Shown here one piece after another: positions 28,659 to 41,700 of a stretch of DNA of 64,000 nucleotides. This stretch comes from Montifringilla adamsi (lineage: Eukaryota; Chordata; Aves; Passeriformes; Passeridae). The stretch is taken from positions 3,611,041 through 3,675,040 of the forward strand of contig JAGGNK010012003.1 of assembly GCA_017590115.1 (NCBI GenBank), written 5' to 3'. The notes under the pieces were generated by a model. It was given only the letters and a program-made list of their open reading frames with translations. It was not told where the DNA came from and did not search any database. Position 1 is the first letter of the stretch. Each line of letters begins with the position of its first letter. The position numbers and the translations under genes are program-made.

Positions 28659-29012
28659 CCATCTTTTTATTCAAATTACAGCATGGAAAGGTTTCGGGGT
28701 GAGAGGGTAAAATACAGGATTCATAAATAGAAAAATGGAGTTCACTGCTACCCTTTGCCATGACTCTGAGCAAATCCAATCCACAGGTAGCTCCATGCTT
28801 GGAGGGAGGAGCTCTCTTTGGAGATGAGAACTTCTATTCTGGAAGTCTGGCCCTTACTTCACACTAAATGCCACTTTACAGATCATAACACTACATTTCA
28901 TCATGACGCAAATGTTTTAATTTTCCAGTTTGGAATTAAAAGATGGAAGCTCAGAATTTTAGACCTATTTAACACCTGGTTAAACACTTAACAAACTAGT
29001 AACAGCTGAGTG

Positions 29013-29159
29013 CATCCCTGTTAAGTGGAGTTTTTTCCTTTTTGTTGCCCCACTTAAGAAACAGTCATTGTCATTCAGTCTCATTAACATAAATAGGTTC
29101 CCTAGGAGATGTCCCATTAAAGTGGCCATCCCTATTAAGCATGTCCCAATTAAGTAGTG
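29013..29159. repeat. Cluster of TCCC-(N)-TTAAGTGG-like words
   Basis: Four plus-strand copies of a word of the type TCCCNATTAAGTGG occur at 29013-29028, 29111-29125, 29127-29140 and 29143-29159, and a minus-strand copy lies at 29048-29058. The first and the inverted copy could pair as a short hairpin. The perfect TTAAGTG words also match the NK2-class homeodomain site. It may be the worn terminus of an old DNA transposon with sub-terminal repeats, or a binding-site cluster; I cannot decide. Confidence 0.5.
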
Positions 29160-29993
29160 TTTATTGTATGGCAGGTTCCAGACCTCAAAGCAGAATAATT
29201 TTCAGTTCCTAGAGGGAAAAAAATAAGTCAAAGAAATTACATATTTAAAAAAGGCTTAAATTGATACAAACTGATAAGAGCCCAAAAATGAAAAATGAGG
29301 GCTGACACTTCAGCCTTTTGTTTACCCTGTAATGCTGCTTTTCTGGTTTTGAGTTAAGAATGTAGCCTACACCCTAACTATGAATTTCTTGGCTTTGATT
29401 TGATTGTGTCATAACTTAATGTTTTATGACTTACAATCACATTAGTCATAGGAGTCACTCAAGTTTAGAGATGATGGAAAAGACATAGGGGATGGACAAA
29501 TCCATACTGGGGAATAGTCTTGTGACTGAAGCAGTGGGCTGGGACCGAGCTCAGTGTCCAGGCCTGTGCCAAACAGTTCTGCCTCACTGAGAGCACAACT
29601 GCAAGGCTCTGTTCACAGCATTATTTACATACCTGAACAGACATTTAAATATTATTTTGTGCGCTCCTGTGCATACATAATCTATTTTGCTCTTAATCAA
29701 GGTGGATTTAAGTCGGGGGCTTATTCAAGGTGTTAAGAGACAAGCTCTGGAAAATCTTCCTGCGTTGGCTGAGGATGATACAACTCAGTGTCTGCTGCCA
29801 AAGGCTACCCCTTATCCCCCAAATTATATTAGTGTCAGCCACTTCAGCATAAAATCCAGGTCTTTAGCACAAACCTGCCTTCAAAGAGCTGAAATTACCT
29901 GCCTTGATTTTGTCTCAAAGCAGGGGAGAAGCAGGCAGGTTCTCCTGTCTGTGCCGTGTCTGTGGGAGGTGACCTCCAGAGCAGAGACTGAGC

Positions 29994-30020
29994 AGAGGAG
30001 GAGGAGGAGGAGGAAGAGGA
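29994..30020. repeat. (GGA)n trinucleotide repeat
   Basis: A run of GGA/GAG units with one AAG interruption. Simple repeat. Confidence 0.88.
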
Positions 30021-30408
30021 TTAACGCCATCTTCAACAACTGAAGGGAGAGCAGCACATTTACACTTTCTGCCAGGGCATTTGCACCTGCAGGAACAAGA
30101 CATCCCTTGTGTAGCTTTACCCCAAATTAGACAACCTGTCCTTCCTCTGAAGCAGAAGTTTGTACCTGGGTGGAGTTCAGTAAATAAATTTAAAAATCAT
30201 GTTCCAGGGCCACAAACTGAAATCTAGATGTGACAGGACCTCCAGAATTTCCCTCAGTACAGGTAAAAATGGAAATTCAGCAGATTCAAAGCTTGTCAGA
30301 AAATGGAATTTTGATGTGTACCCAGACATGACTTCTCTGTATCACCTTATTTTGGTGTTTCAGAGAAAAAGACAGTTTGAGTCACGCCAACATATTTTCT
30401 TTATTTAA

Positions 30409-30556
30409 CAGAATCACAGAATCATTTAATTTGAAAAAGAACTTTGAATCCAGGTGTAAACCCAACAGTGCCAAGCCCACCATTAAACCATGTCCCTAAG
30501 CTCCATGTCTGGAAGCTTTCATGCTTCCCTGAAAAGCAATGTACACCTGTTAAATA
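30409..30556 (-). mobile_element. CR1 LINE 3'-end fragment, diverged
   Basis: From 30409 the plus strand begins CAGAATCACAGAATCATTTA and runs through the words AACCCAACAGTGCCAAGCCC and AAACCATGTCCCTAAGC. This is the complement of the well-known 3' terminal segment of avian CR1 (which ends in ATTCTGTGATTCTG-like octamers), so the element points left. It is 5'-truncated, diverged and probably carries an internal deletion after about 30530. No reverse-transcriptase coding sequence remains. CR1 is the dominant LINE of birds and other archosaurs, so this helps place the genome. Confidence 0.85.
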
Positions 30557-32624
30557 CTTTTCCTTGGTCTCAATAGTCACTTTTTTTTTTTAAGGAATTA
30601 TCCCTGGAGTACAGTTTCATATCAAAAGATGTGATTTGCACAATGGTACACAAGTGGTTCACACATTTTAATACACAGCCCACACTCTGAAGAACCTTAA
30701 GATTCCTTGCATTAAATAAGAGGCACAGTACTTTAAAATGAGGGTTTGTGAGTAGGTGGTAAATTTTTTTCTGGGTCACCGAGTAGCAACTGGGTGCTTT
30801 GAAAGCATCTTGCAGGAGCCAGGTAAGCTGTGGTTGAGCGATGCAGGTGTCCTACTGTGGTCAAATCAGAAAGACTTCTATCCTTAAGGCAGAAAAGCAC
30901 TTACACCTGGTATCCTCATATCTTACTTCCAGTAAATAGGCGTAGAACAATGTGGCTTTGTAGTGCCCAGTAACAATATCAGGAGCTGGCAGCACGAGGC
31001 TCTGAGAGTCTTTGCAGAGTTTGCTGGAGCCCTGCATCGCTGTGAGCAGGAGAAAAGTTCAGTCACAGTGCTCAGGGGGTCATCTCAGAACCCAAATCCC
31101 TGGCTTGGTGCGAAACTCCAAAGCCTGCATGGCCAGGGTGAGGATCAGCATGGGAAGTTCTCTCTCACTCAGTGCCTGTTTGAGGACAGAGGCTGTGCTC
31201 ACAGCTGTACCCATCTGCAGGGAGTGCAAAACCAAACCCCAAAGAGCTGCTGCCCTGAAGACAAGATCTGAGCCCTTCAAACCAGATCTGAGCTTGGTGT
31301 TTTGGCTCTCCAATTCACCTGCTCTTTGTTAGACAGCAATGCTGTAAAAGCACTTGCTTAAGCTCCAAGAAGTGGTGTCAGTATTTCTGGTGTGAGACCA
31401 TTGGTGTGGGGTTTACAATTGCCCAGGACTTCCAGAGCAGGAGCCCAGGAGACTGGAAGACTCCAAAGGGTCCTGGTGCAGAAAGGAAAGCCCAGCCATG
31501 TACCTGTGTGAGACTCGAGTGTATTCTTTCAGCTCTGACACAAATCAACTGCAGGGCACTTTGACACATCCCAGCCTTTCAGAGTGTATTTTTTGAGCTC
31601 AGCTCATTATCTGAGCCTCCATTCAGATGCTCTCAGCACAGATGCCTTCCTCATCAGCTCTGCACTAAAACATACAGTAAGTGAAATTCTGCCATATGTT
31701 AATACATATGTTTCAGTTTCAATAAGCATTTGATGCAGGGCTGTTTTTATTTTTTTTTTCCCAGGCAACAGAAATTACAGAGTTTATACTATTACCTTCC
31801 CTCTTTATTTAAATGTACTAGTGAGCTTAAATAAACTAATTAAAGTAAGGTTAGCTACGTGCAGCACAACCTGTCACAATGGTGGAAACATGTATCGATT
31901 CTTTATGGTTCAGCATTTATCTGGTTGGTCCAAACCAGCTGGGGATGGCAGAGTCAAACTGTCTGAGACTCTCTGTGATGTTGTAAAATGATGGAGAGGC
32001 AGATAGCCTGGAGAAAAGGTGTAACCGGGATTTTCACTTCATCCCCACCTCAAATTTTCCCATCTGGCATATCACAACATAATGATGTGAGTGATGTCAT
32101 CAAACTGGGAGAGAGGATCTGAATGGGGCAGTTTTCTCCTTTACTGAACTTCGTAATCTGGCCACAAATTGTAATTAGCAAGTGTCTACAGTTTATTCCT
32201 GGCAGAGGCTCAGTCCGTTTTCCACGGGCTGGAATCAGTCTGTTTAGCCACGATGATTCTTTTTGTTTGTTTGTTTGCAAATAAACTCTTGGAAAGATCC
32301 TGGGCACATTATGAGATTTACAGATCAGTTGCTCTGCACAAGCACAGTGCTTTTACAGCAGTGCAATACCTCTGAGTAATGCTTTTGATTTAACTAGAGC
32401 TACCCTAGATTTGCACCATTGTAGGAGCCAGATTAGGCCCCATAACTCTTGCACACAGACTTGAAAGCATCCAAGCAGTTATGAATGAAAGCAGCATTTG
32501 CAAGATAGAACAAAGAAAAACCAGCCAAAAAAAAAATATCCAACTTACATCAGCTTTGCCTGCTGGATTCTTTGCTTTACAGCTAGAGAAATATCCAGGC
32601 AGACCCTCAGCTAGCAGAAGCTGG

Positions 32625-32695
32625 CACAGCTTTGTTAAAAATCAGTGGAGCTTTGCTGATTTATATCAGCTGAGAATCACTATCTGCCCCGATGA
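32625..32695 (+). repeat. Fragment of an old amniote dispersed repeat (probable)
   Basis: The run AATCAGTGGAGCTTTGCTGA followed by TTTATATCAGCTGAGAATC resembles the recurrent amniote pattern in which AGTCAATGGAGC is followed by GATTTACACCAGCTGAGGATCTGGCCC. Similar wording recurs at 43140-43215. I know the pattern from reptile and bird DNA but am not sure of its family name. Confidence 0.45.
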
Positions 32696-32797
32696 CAAAA
32701 TGAGGCATTGAAACAGAGTGGGAAGGCAATAGGGTTTATCTATGGTTACAGCATTAAAGCAGCATCATAAGATAAAATAATTCTGTGTAAAGCTTTC

Positions 32798-32825
32798 AAA
32801 AAAAAAAAAAAAAAGTAAAAAAAAA
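32798..32825. repeat. Poly(A) tract with GT interruption
   Basis: Seventeen A, then GT, then nine A. Simple low-complexity sequence; no polyadenylation signal or retrocopy body was identified. Confidence 0.88.
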
Positions 32826-35800
32826 GAGGAGGTGTCTGTGGGGATACAGCACTGACTTGGCTTTCTCAGTGTTAGCTTCTGATCACTGTGCCAAGACTGG
32901 CATCTTCCCTTCCCTCAACAAATCAGCTTTGCTGCTGCAAACTCTTCATTGACTGCCAGTGCTGTGCTACCAATAATTTACCACGATTGGGAAACGTCTC
33001 TGCTTTCGCTCTGCACAAGAGAGTTTGCTCCTGCATGCCTGGATCTGTTCAGTACTTACTTTATGAACTTTATTAAAAAGAATCAAAGGATTCTTTTGGG
33101 TTCATTTTTCATAAAATGTCTCAAGCATTTGATAAATAAATAATCTTCTACTTAAAATGGGCATGAATTCCCTAAAGACTCAGCGTTACAAGCAGGTATG
33201 TGCCAAGCCCAGCTCTCCTCCAGGGGGATGTATATATCTATATACCTGTAATTATAGGCTGATAATTATATCATTCCCTCTATGTATATCATCATTTGTG
33301 AATAACTCGGTAAGCTGGCAACACAGAAGGGCGGGACTGTATCATAAGCTAATAAAAAAAAAGCAATTATATTTTCTTTCTGATCCAGTTCTCACCTTCA
33401 GAGTGAGATTGGGGCATTGTGCAATAAGTGAGAAATGAGGAACCTCGGAACACTTGGAAGCAAGATAAGCATCCAAATGCCTGACTCTGTCATTCAGAGC
33501 TCAGCTGAACTGTTTCACTCAGGAAATTATGGGCTGCCATGGGAACAAAGGTCCCTTCCCAGATTACCAAAAGGAGTCTGAAGTGGGTCAGAAATGTTAT
33601 AAGAATAGGCTTTCAAATGGCATTTATATTATTTCCCAGGTTAATACGTGTTTGAATCTAAGCACTGAAGCTAATGTGAGCAATGTCATTTCAGCTTTAT
33701 GCAACTCCTCCCTGCAGTACATGCAGTTCACCCCCAAAATGAAACCTGGGAGAAGCTCTCTCCATAGTCCAGCCTGCATCATTCACCTCTTTTTTTTATA
33801 ATAACTTTGCAAACATCTCAGATAGGGACAATTTGTCATCTGTGTTGATGCAGAACCCTGCAGAAGGTGCTTTTAGAGCTGACATATCAGAAATCACAAA
33901 ATTTTACATAAGCCTTAAAAATTCAATAAATTATGAACAAATGCTTTTGTTTTCTAATTTACAGTGTTTGTGCAAGTCTCTAATTCCTTTCCAAGATGCA
34001 CAGTAGTGTGTCCTCAACTGAACCCTAACATACACCCACTATCTTACCCTCCAAATCCTTGGGATGGCTCATCCTCTGAAAAGCCTGAAAGCAGAGCCCA
34101 GTGTCAGGGTAGGATTGAAGCTCCAGTACCTAAACCAGAAACGGAACAAATCTGGGCATGTGGGAGATCATTTAGTTCTGCAGAATGAAAGCACCAAAAT
34201 TCCTCAATTCTGGTAAACTATTGGTAGCACAGCACTGGCAGTCAATGAAGTGCCTGCCAAAATTGTGTTGATTTGTCAAAGGAGGAAGAGAAGCCAATCC
34301 TGGCAGAAGAATTCGGTGCCATGGAAAAGAGAGAAAGACAGTGTTGTACTTTTACAAACTGTCCTTAGAGTTCTAAGTAAAAGATAATTTTTTTTTGGAG
34401 GTTCAAATACTGGGATTACAGATCACCAAATTCTCTGAACAATTTATTACAGCTTTCTGTCCCTGTGTCCCAGGCAGAACTGCTTTACATGTGAAATGAA
34501 AATGACTGGAGTGGGACAAATGTAGATCCAAACTCTCTGTTTGAAGCTGTGCTGGTTATCTCACTCCTAAGGTCCTACTCAGCAGAAACCAAATCAGTAT
34601 CATCAGACAGTTTATTTGCACTGGAGTCTCTGTGGCTGTTGCACACTCCTGAGAGGACTGTGGGAGCTTTTCCTATTGTGTCACTATTACTGCTTTGCCC
34701 TGCAACCAGAAAAATCATAAATGAAACATGGCTCAATCCTAAAGGTGCTGCCTCTGGTTCAGCAGAGGGCATATCCTGAACGTAAACACCCAAGGATCAG
34801 GGAGGCTCCTCATCAACTCATAGCTGAGCATGGCTTGTTGCTTTGCCAAAAAAGTTGGTGATGGGAGGTTTGAATGAGGCTCAGATGAAGTTTCTGCTTT
34901 GGGTGATCTGTCCTCTACTCAAGAAGGTGCCTGAAGGGAGAATGCACAGAGAGAAGCAACAAAAGTGCCCGAGTTTTGGAAGGGATAAGACCCCTTACCT
35001 CACACGGTTGTAGTCCATAACAAGCTGACAAGGATGACCCCAGGTGTACCTGCAAACAGGTTCTGGGTGTTTCACTCACCTTTGCAAAGGTTTCTCTCCC
35101 CAGCGAGCCGCCCATGTTCAGTTCATAGCTGTGTTTGTGGGCTCATGCAGCCTGTGTGTGAAAGGGAACACAGCCACTCCTGAGTGCTGCGAAAGTGAAA
35201 TGGGTCCATTTTCCCTGCCTTTGACAAAAATGATTGCCATGCTTTTCTACACCTCACAGATAATTAATATATCAAAGGACTCTGAAAGCCTATGCTTGGA
35301 AAATAAACAGTTCTCACTGAGGAATATGTGCACAGCCCCACAGGAAAAAAAAAAATTGTTTGGATAATATTAAAGTCTGAAGGACTAAAAGTTGGCTGTT
35401 GCATGCAATAGAGTAATTCAGTGACTGAGAGAAGTCTGTGTGATAACATCTACTGAGAGTGGTGTACTGTCAATTCAGAGCACACCAGGACGGGCACTGA
35501 AGTGGGTTTTATTTGAGAGAGGGTTTTTTTTACTCTTTGGTCAACAAATGTAAGTTGGTCTAAAATAACTTAAAATCTTTCAAAGGAGTATGGTAGACAT
35601 ATACTTGTTACCCTCCCAGAAGTAAATATGGTACTCACTGAACAGGAGTTAAATACTATGCTGGAACAGGGTTCACGTGTTCTTGTTCTATAAAACTCTG
35701 GTTTTTGCTCCCTCCCATGTACAGGGTAGAACAAAATGCCACAGCAGCACTTTCTTAGTGTTCTGTGGTCAAGGACACTCAATGTCTTCACAAGCAGGAA

Positions 35801-38610
35801 TGAATATTGGCCAAAAATTAACTCTGTAAAAAGGTTAGGAATTAATATGACAGTATAACACATGGGGGAAAAAAATCAGATACAGTTGATTACGAAAATT
35901 TGTGAAAAGTGTCCCAAGTAGTATTTATTTCTTTGTTCAAAGTAGATTAGATTAGTAGTATTCATTAGATTTTAAGTGATATTAAACATCCTAGAGCTCC
36001 TGTTGAGTTTATAACAGTAATAATTCCTAGAAAAACGTATATAGTCACCATAAATGTAGAATATTAATATGCTATTCTACTCTAGAAAAACGGATAATAC
36101 GCATCCTAAAATACCAAAGTTTTGGGGGTTGTCAATATTTTTACTAAACAGACTAAAATTTGGCTGCAAAAATTGACTATTTTAGAGCCAGTGCAGCTCT
36201 GGAGAAGTGAGAGAGCATTTGCACATCTCCGGTTCACGAGCAAAATGATGAGTGCTCTCCTCAGGTACATCTGTTGCTTTTTAGTTTTCAGCTGTCCAAG
36301 TTCAGTGAACCAAGCCTGGCATCATTCACTCCTCTATTAAATCACTTATTCAATGAAATTGTTCCAGGCCAAATGATCTTTCTTTGCACGGCACTAACAA
36401 TTCAGCACTTTTAGCAGAAATAAAGGAGTGAGGAGTGAATGCTTGGAGAAATAACTGTGTTTTGTGCAAAGCTCTCTCTGCAATTCCCTCCTGCGGTGGC
36501 AGGAGAGAACGATAGAAATCTGTCTGCTCCCAAGGTGAATTGCTTGAGAATCTCATCTTAATAGGGTGGGGGCATTGCAGGATGGGGAAGGTGAGAAGTT
36601 TCTTGCATTTCTGAGGGCTAGTCTGGGCTAATTCCTTTGTGCTTGTCGGGAGGTATCAATTCCTGAAAAGGGAGTTTCCTTTCTCTTTCCTATGACTCGT
36701 CAGGACGGTGCCTACACGCTTAACATATCTACATACGGGCTGACTTCCCCGCCTGCTTGGTGCCTACTGGCCCCACTCCCTTATCTAATCAAGGTTCAAT
36801 CAAAGTTAATTAGGGATCTAGTTTTCTGTTCCTGCATTAGGCGTAAAGCAAAAGAAGCTCCTGGGCATATCTGATCAAGGAGCTGATCTGTGTTATAACT
36901 ATGTAATAACTGGCACGACTGTGTAATTACAATACAGCCCTATCTCAGGTTACATCATTATCATTATGCTTAACACTGAAACAAAGTGTGGTTACCGTGA
37001 TTGGTGTCAACACATTTGTGATGTGCCACCCAGGAAGAGGAGGATATACACATGTCACCCAAGCCCTGCTTGAGCCTGGAAAAAAGTTTGTTCCTGCAGA
37101 CAGGGCACAAGGAGGAAAGGAAATGCACAGAACACCGACTATTGGGGGTTAAATTTAACCTTCCTTTACCCTTCCTCTTCCCTCCCCATGCCAAGACTTT
37201 CACTTGTCAATGAGGACTTGACTCTGCAGTCACTGATAATAAAATGTAATCTACCTCCGGGTGTCTGTAGTCTATTTCCACAGGGTAGAGATCTGCAAAG
37301 TTCCAAGAGCAGTGTTAACTCACAGGCTGTGCTCTGAGAATGTATTTTTTAGTTTTATTTTTCTGTTTAAATGATAGTTTAATGAACTAATATGTATCTA
37401 TAAATAGGAGATGCTGTGGAACTTGTAAGAAGTGCAATTCACTTGAAGGAAAGCCAGTATTGAAAATACCATTTCTGCATCTTCTGCTTCTTGCTGAGTT
37501 ATAAAGTATTAGAAAAGCCATATTGCACAGCTTTTAGCCACTAATATTTATGTGCAGTCTTAAATATCAACAGCTTCAGCCATTTTTTGTTAATGTTAGG
37601 TCTGGATGTGATTTCTTAGTTAAAGACAGCTTCCTTAGCTTACCTCATATCACGGCATCTGGTATCTCTAATTGGAATCATTTTCATAATAACCATGAGC
37701 AATATACATTACCATCTAAATATGAAGGCTGGCTGCAATACAGACTTGTCTACAGCTTTTTAAGTATCCAGGATCCTGTCCAAAGCCCCTTAGACTCCAG
37801 GGAAAGACTCCTGCTGATGTGTCTTATCTAAATTAGCTGCCATGTATCAAAAAATTCTCCTAGACTCCATATAGGAAACCAGAGATCTATTCAATAATAA
37901 TAAGTTTCAGGGCAAATCTGTCAAACCCCTCCAGAGGTGGTGTCCCATTGTGTCACTAAATCAGACCTGATTCAGTCAGGATTTTACTTGCACAACTTGA
38001 AATGCCAGAGTAGCTCTGCAGACTTTTAGGGAAGTTCAAGGCATTCAGTAGGTTGTCTCTCACTAGTTTACTACTTACAAGTGCTTAACTGTTAAAAAAA
38101 AAATTACTGTTTCATTAGTAATAATAGAAAATTACCTAATTCATACAGAAACACATGCTCAATACTAATTTTTATGGTGGTATGATCTTGTTTTGAATTA
38201 GTTTCAGAAAAAAAGTTGCACCTATATAACAATCATAAATTCCTAAGGTATCCACAGCCAAACTTTTCAGCTACTCATTTAGCAGTAGATATTTATGTTA
38301 TGTTCCAAGTGTGATGTTTTATATTCATCACAATCAGCAGTCCTCAATAAGATAAAAATACATCAATTCACCTCAATCTGGAGAGTTTCTCCAAAAGGGA
38401 CAAGAAATCCTACTGTCAAATTAAAGGGAAAATAAGGGATTAGAGTCCCCTAACAACCGCATGTACAGAATTCATTTAAACTGAAATTTTACATAAAAAG
38501 GTGCAAATGCTTTTAAAGAGACCCATCCCAGATTGCATTTTCTTGCTCTCTCCCATATAATTGTAAACAGCTTTGATTTCAAAGGGAAAATCAGACAATT
38601 ATTTTATAAT

Positions 38611-38717
38611 GAGAGGTGTGGTCTAGTGATTGGAGCATCAGACTGGCAGCCAAAAACCACTGGAGTTTTAATCCTGGCTCTGACACTGACACCATCTACT
38701 GCCTTGGGCTAATCACC
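38611..38717 (+). mobile_element. MIR-type tRNA-derived SINE relic, 5' half
   Basis: The segment starts GAGAGGTGTGGTCTAGTGAT and continues through TGGAGCATCAGACTGG, ATCCTGGCTCTGACACTGAC and CCTTGGGCTAATCACC. These correspond in order to the tRNA-derived head (A box near GTGGTCTAGTG, B box region near TTTTAATCCTGG) and the start of the conserved core of amniote MIR-type SINEs. The 3' part is missing or too worn to follow. Confidence 0.8.
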
Positions 38718-41700
38718 ATGGGTTTGACTGAGATCTGCTCCCTGTGGGTGCAGGAGGCAGGGACAGCTGCAGAATTCCTGATTCAGAGCCCCAGAGGTGA
38801 GCAAGAACCTTCCTGGTGCTGCTCCCAGCTCCTGCCCAGCACGTCCCTGAGCTGAAGGGCACCATCCCTGACCAGAGGAAGACATTAAACCCACGCAATT
38901 TCACCTCAGGCAAACTGAGGTTCAGGAAAGCCATAGCTGCTAAGTGCTGTCAATAAAAGCTTTAAAAGCTCTTTGCATAAGCATATTTGAGTAGGTCTGT
39001 GCTTTGAAGAAAGCCTGCTGCTTAGGTCGAGGGATGAGTAAAGCCAGTCTTGCATTTAGAACACTCCCGACACCTGGGGAGATTTTTATTTCCTTTAAGC
39101 ACCTTGTAGTTAAATTTTTAGTCATTGTTTTCTTTCTTCCTGTGTTCACCCATCCCCCAGTGACCCCCAGCTTTTCCCTGTCCTGAGCTTCTCACTACAG
39201 TTCCTCCTGTCTCATTGAGTTGTCTGATTTCTTACCCTTGATTAATACAAACACAGACAAAACCCACATCCTTGGGGATTTTAATTGGAAGCTTGATAGC
39301 CTTTTCTTCTCTGCTTGTACATTTTCCATCGCTTCAGCTTCCTTGAGGTGCACAGACAGATTTTCAATCTCCCCCTCACATTCACCATCATGTTCTTGAT
39401 CTTTGCTTGCTTGGGGCTTGACTCCTTCTAACATAAATGTTAGGCATCTTGCCATTTCAGATGACAGATCAGCTCTTTGATGTGTCTAATTATGATGGAG
39501 AGGGGGCAGAGAAAGCAGGACCTCCTAAAGCCAGGATAAATTTGCTGTCCATATAAACTCTGAGCAGCAATGTGGCCCTCTGGTTTCTCTGGAATGTGAC
39601 AGCGTGCTGGCTTCAAATATTGCTCAACCTGAAAGAGTTCTATGAATATCCTGTACAAGGGAAGATTTTAGTTTTGAACCTTTTTGATTTGAAAGAGGAA
39701 ATCTGGCAGCAGCCAGGATGCCAGAATGACGGGGAGGGGTAGCAGGATGGGGAGTTCCACCTCAGCTTTGCATGGCAAAAGCAGAGGTGGCTGACTGAAA
39801 GCAATCCAGTGAGAGAACCTTGTTCCTCCACCTCACCCCACTCTCCCTTTGTTGCCTGCACAGAGTAGCAGCAAACTTACACTCAGTATTTATGTTGGTG
39901 CTTTGCAAAAGTCATCAAACTCAACCCCACAACACATTTTTACACTGAATTTCCAGTTTGGTTTTAGGGATGCTGCTCGGAGAGGGCAGCTGCGCTGCTC
40001 TGAGGGCTGGAAGCTTTGGAGGACATCAGGCTTCAGTCACTTCTCTTGCTCTGAAGCCATTGAGAAACTTTCAGGGCATCCCATACCAAGTTCTTTCACT
40101 TCAGTTAAGAACCAAATCTGTGGTGATGCAGGAATATGGGACTCACTCTGGAGTTTGTGACAAGCAGAGTTGAATTCAGCTCTCAGCTGATGTTCAGGAC
40201 TTTACCATCATGCCTCTCAATTTTTGGGGAGAAGCCCTCGCTTGGTAGAAGGGAGAGAAGATTGGACAGGCTGTTTAAGACTGAACCCTGTCTAAGGGCT
40301 GTACTGCTGAACTGTCCAGCTCCTCTGGCACGTGTGTTTGCCCACAGAACCCAAGAACAGCTTCTACCTGTGCTGCAGAGACGTGGCTGCCCTGCTCAGA
40401 CCAGGGCTCAGCTGAGTTGTGTGCTTTATAAACACATGAAAGGCCATGGTCCCAGCCCTGAGGTACTTGAAGTCATTAGTAAATCTCACAGACACTTCTT
40501 AATATGAATTTATTGTTGATCTGTCTGCCCCAGAGCTTGAAATTCTTTATCTGCCAAACAGGCATAGCAGGAGTTTCAGCATTTCTTCCCATTATAATAC
40601 CCAGGTAATATGCTTCAAGCCTGACCCACAATGATCATCTCTGAGAAGAAAGTTTGGTTTCATCTTCCTCCTATTCAGCATTCAGCCCTTGATCTTTTTA
40701 CCAAAATGGGAAATCAGTACAAGTGAAATGAACACTGATCAACACTGACAAAACCTTTCACCTCATTCCTTGTGGTAAGCTGGGGTTGCATTTGTGCTGT
40801 TGTCCTTGAGCAAAGTCTTGAGCGGAAGTGTTCCTCCAGCCTCTCTTACTCCTTCGCTTTCCAGAGCAAATGCAGAAACCTGCTTTAAATGAAGCAGCCC
40901 TCAGGTGAAGGGAAGCAGTGTTGCAGTGTGCAGAGTGACAGTCTGAAAGGCAGCAGGGAAGGGGATCTCTGTGCAGCAGCGCTGGAAGGAGAGCAGGGAA
41001 CATCTATCAATATTTACTGAGCAGCATTGCTTTTCCATTTGGTGTTTCTCAGCCCTTCCTCTTTACAGAGCCCTGCCCTGTAATGGCTTTGTCATTGCTC
41101 CTGTGCTTTGCCAAGCAAGAAACACAGTTTCTGGGTCTGATTTTTGTTGACAGGGCTGAAGAAGATTGTGGAAGCCTTTCTCTCCATGGGTTCTCTCTAC
41201 ACCCTAGAGAGGAGACTAATAGTTTCTGAAAGCATGTCCACCCTACAGAAAGGTCACCAGAGTCCTGGGGAAGATGAATAAATGGGGGTTCATCAAGGCT
41301 CTGTAGTAACATGGGAAGGATCCCTTCCAACAAAAATATTGCCAAAAAATTCTTAACAGTGGCAATTTCAGAGGAGCTGGAAGTAGGCAGGTGATGTTCT
41401 GGGTTGTCATTTTTCACACAGTGCAGCACAGTCCAATCACTTCTACAGGTGTATTTTTTTAACAGTTTTGTTTGCATCAAGTGCTTGTCACTGTGTGGCC
41501 TGTGACCTGTGGGATGTTCTGATTGGGGCTGTAGGAGAACGTGTCCCTGTCACCTTATCTCCCATAGACAGTCAGCTGTCTTTTGATTCACTTGGAGCTG
41601 TGAGTCTGGGCATGATTTTGCTTTAGTTATTTTATGCCAACTCTATCACCTTAATATTTATTGTTTTGGCCCTGGACAGTAGAGCTAATTAATGTGTTAT

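Larger units (their letters stand above)
19961..30408. other. CUX1 upstream flank, segment 1: no recognised gene
   Basis: Beyond the CpG island the sequence becomes unique, moderately AT-rich DNA. An AT-rich block at about 21360-21680 and another at about 26030-26620 contain many TAAT and TTTA words and could be conserved enhancers, but this cannot be judged from one genome. Short repeats occur at 24573-24606 (a 16-base word duplicated in tandem), 28142-28162 (TG) and 28627-28658 (T-rich), plus the motif cluster at 29013-29159. The longest frame, 24512-25084 plus (190 codons), has no family resemblance or splice context that I can defend. Confidence 0.7.
30557..38610. other. CUX1 upstream flank, segment 2: no recognised gene
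   Basis: Mostly unique sequence. It contains an A-rich tract (32798-32825), a probable fragment of an old amniote repeat at about 32625-32695, and an AT-rich homeodomain-word block at about 36880-36975. A CTCF-like word at 34759-34770 matches 11 of 12 core positions, which can occur by chance. No frame above 110 codons has a recognisable domain. Confidence 0.65.
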
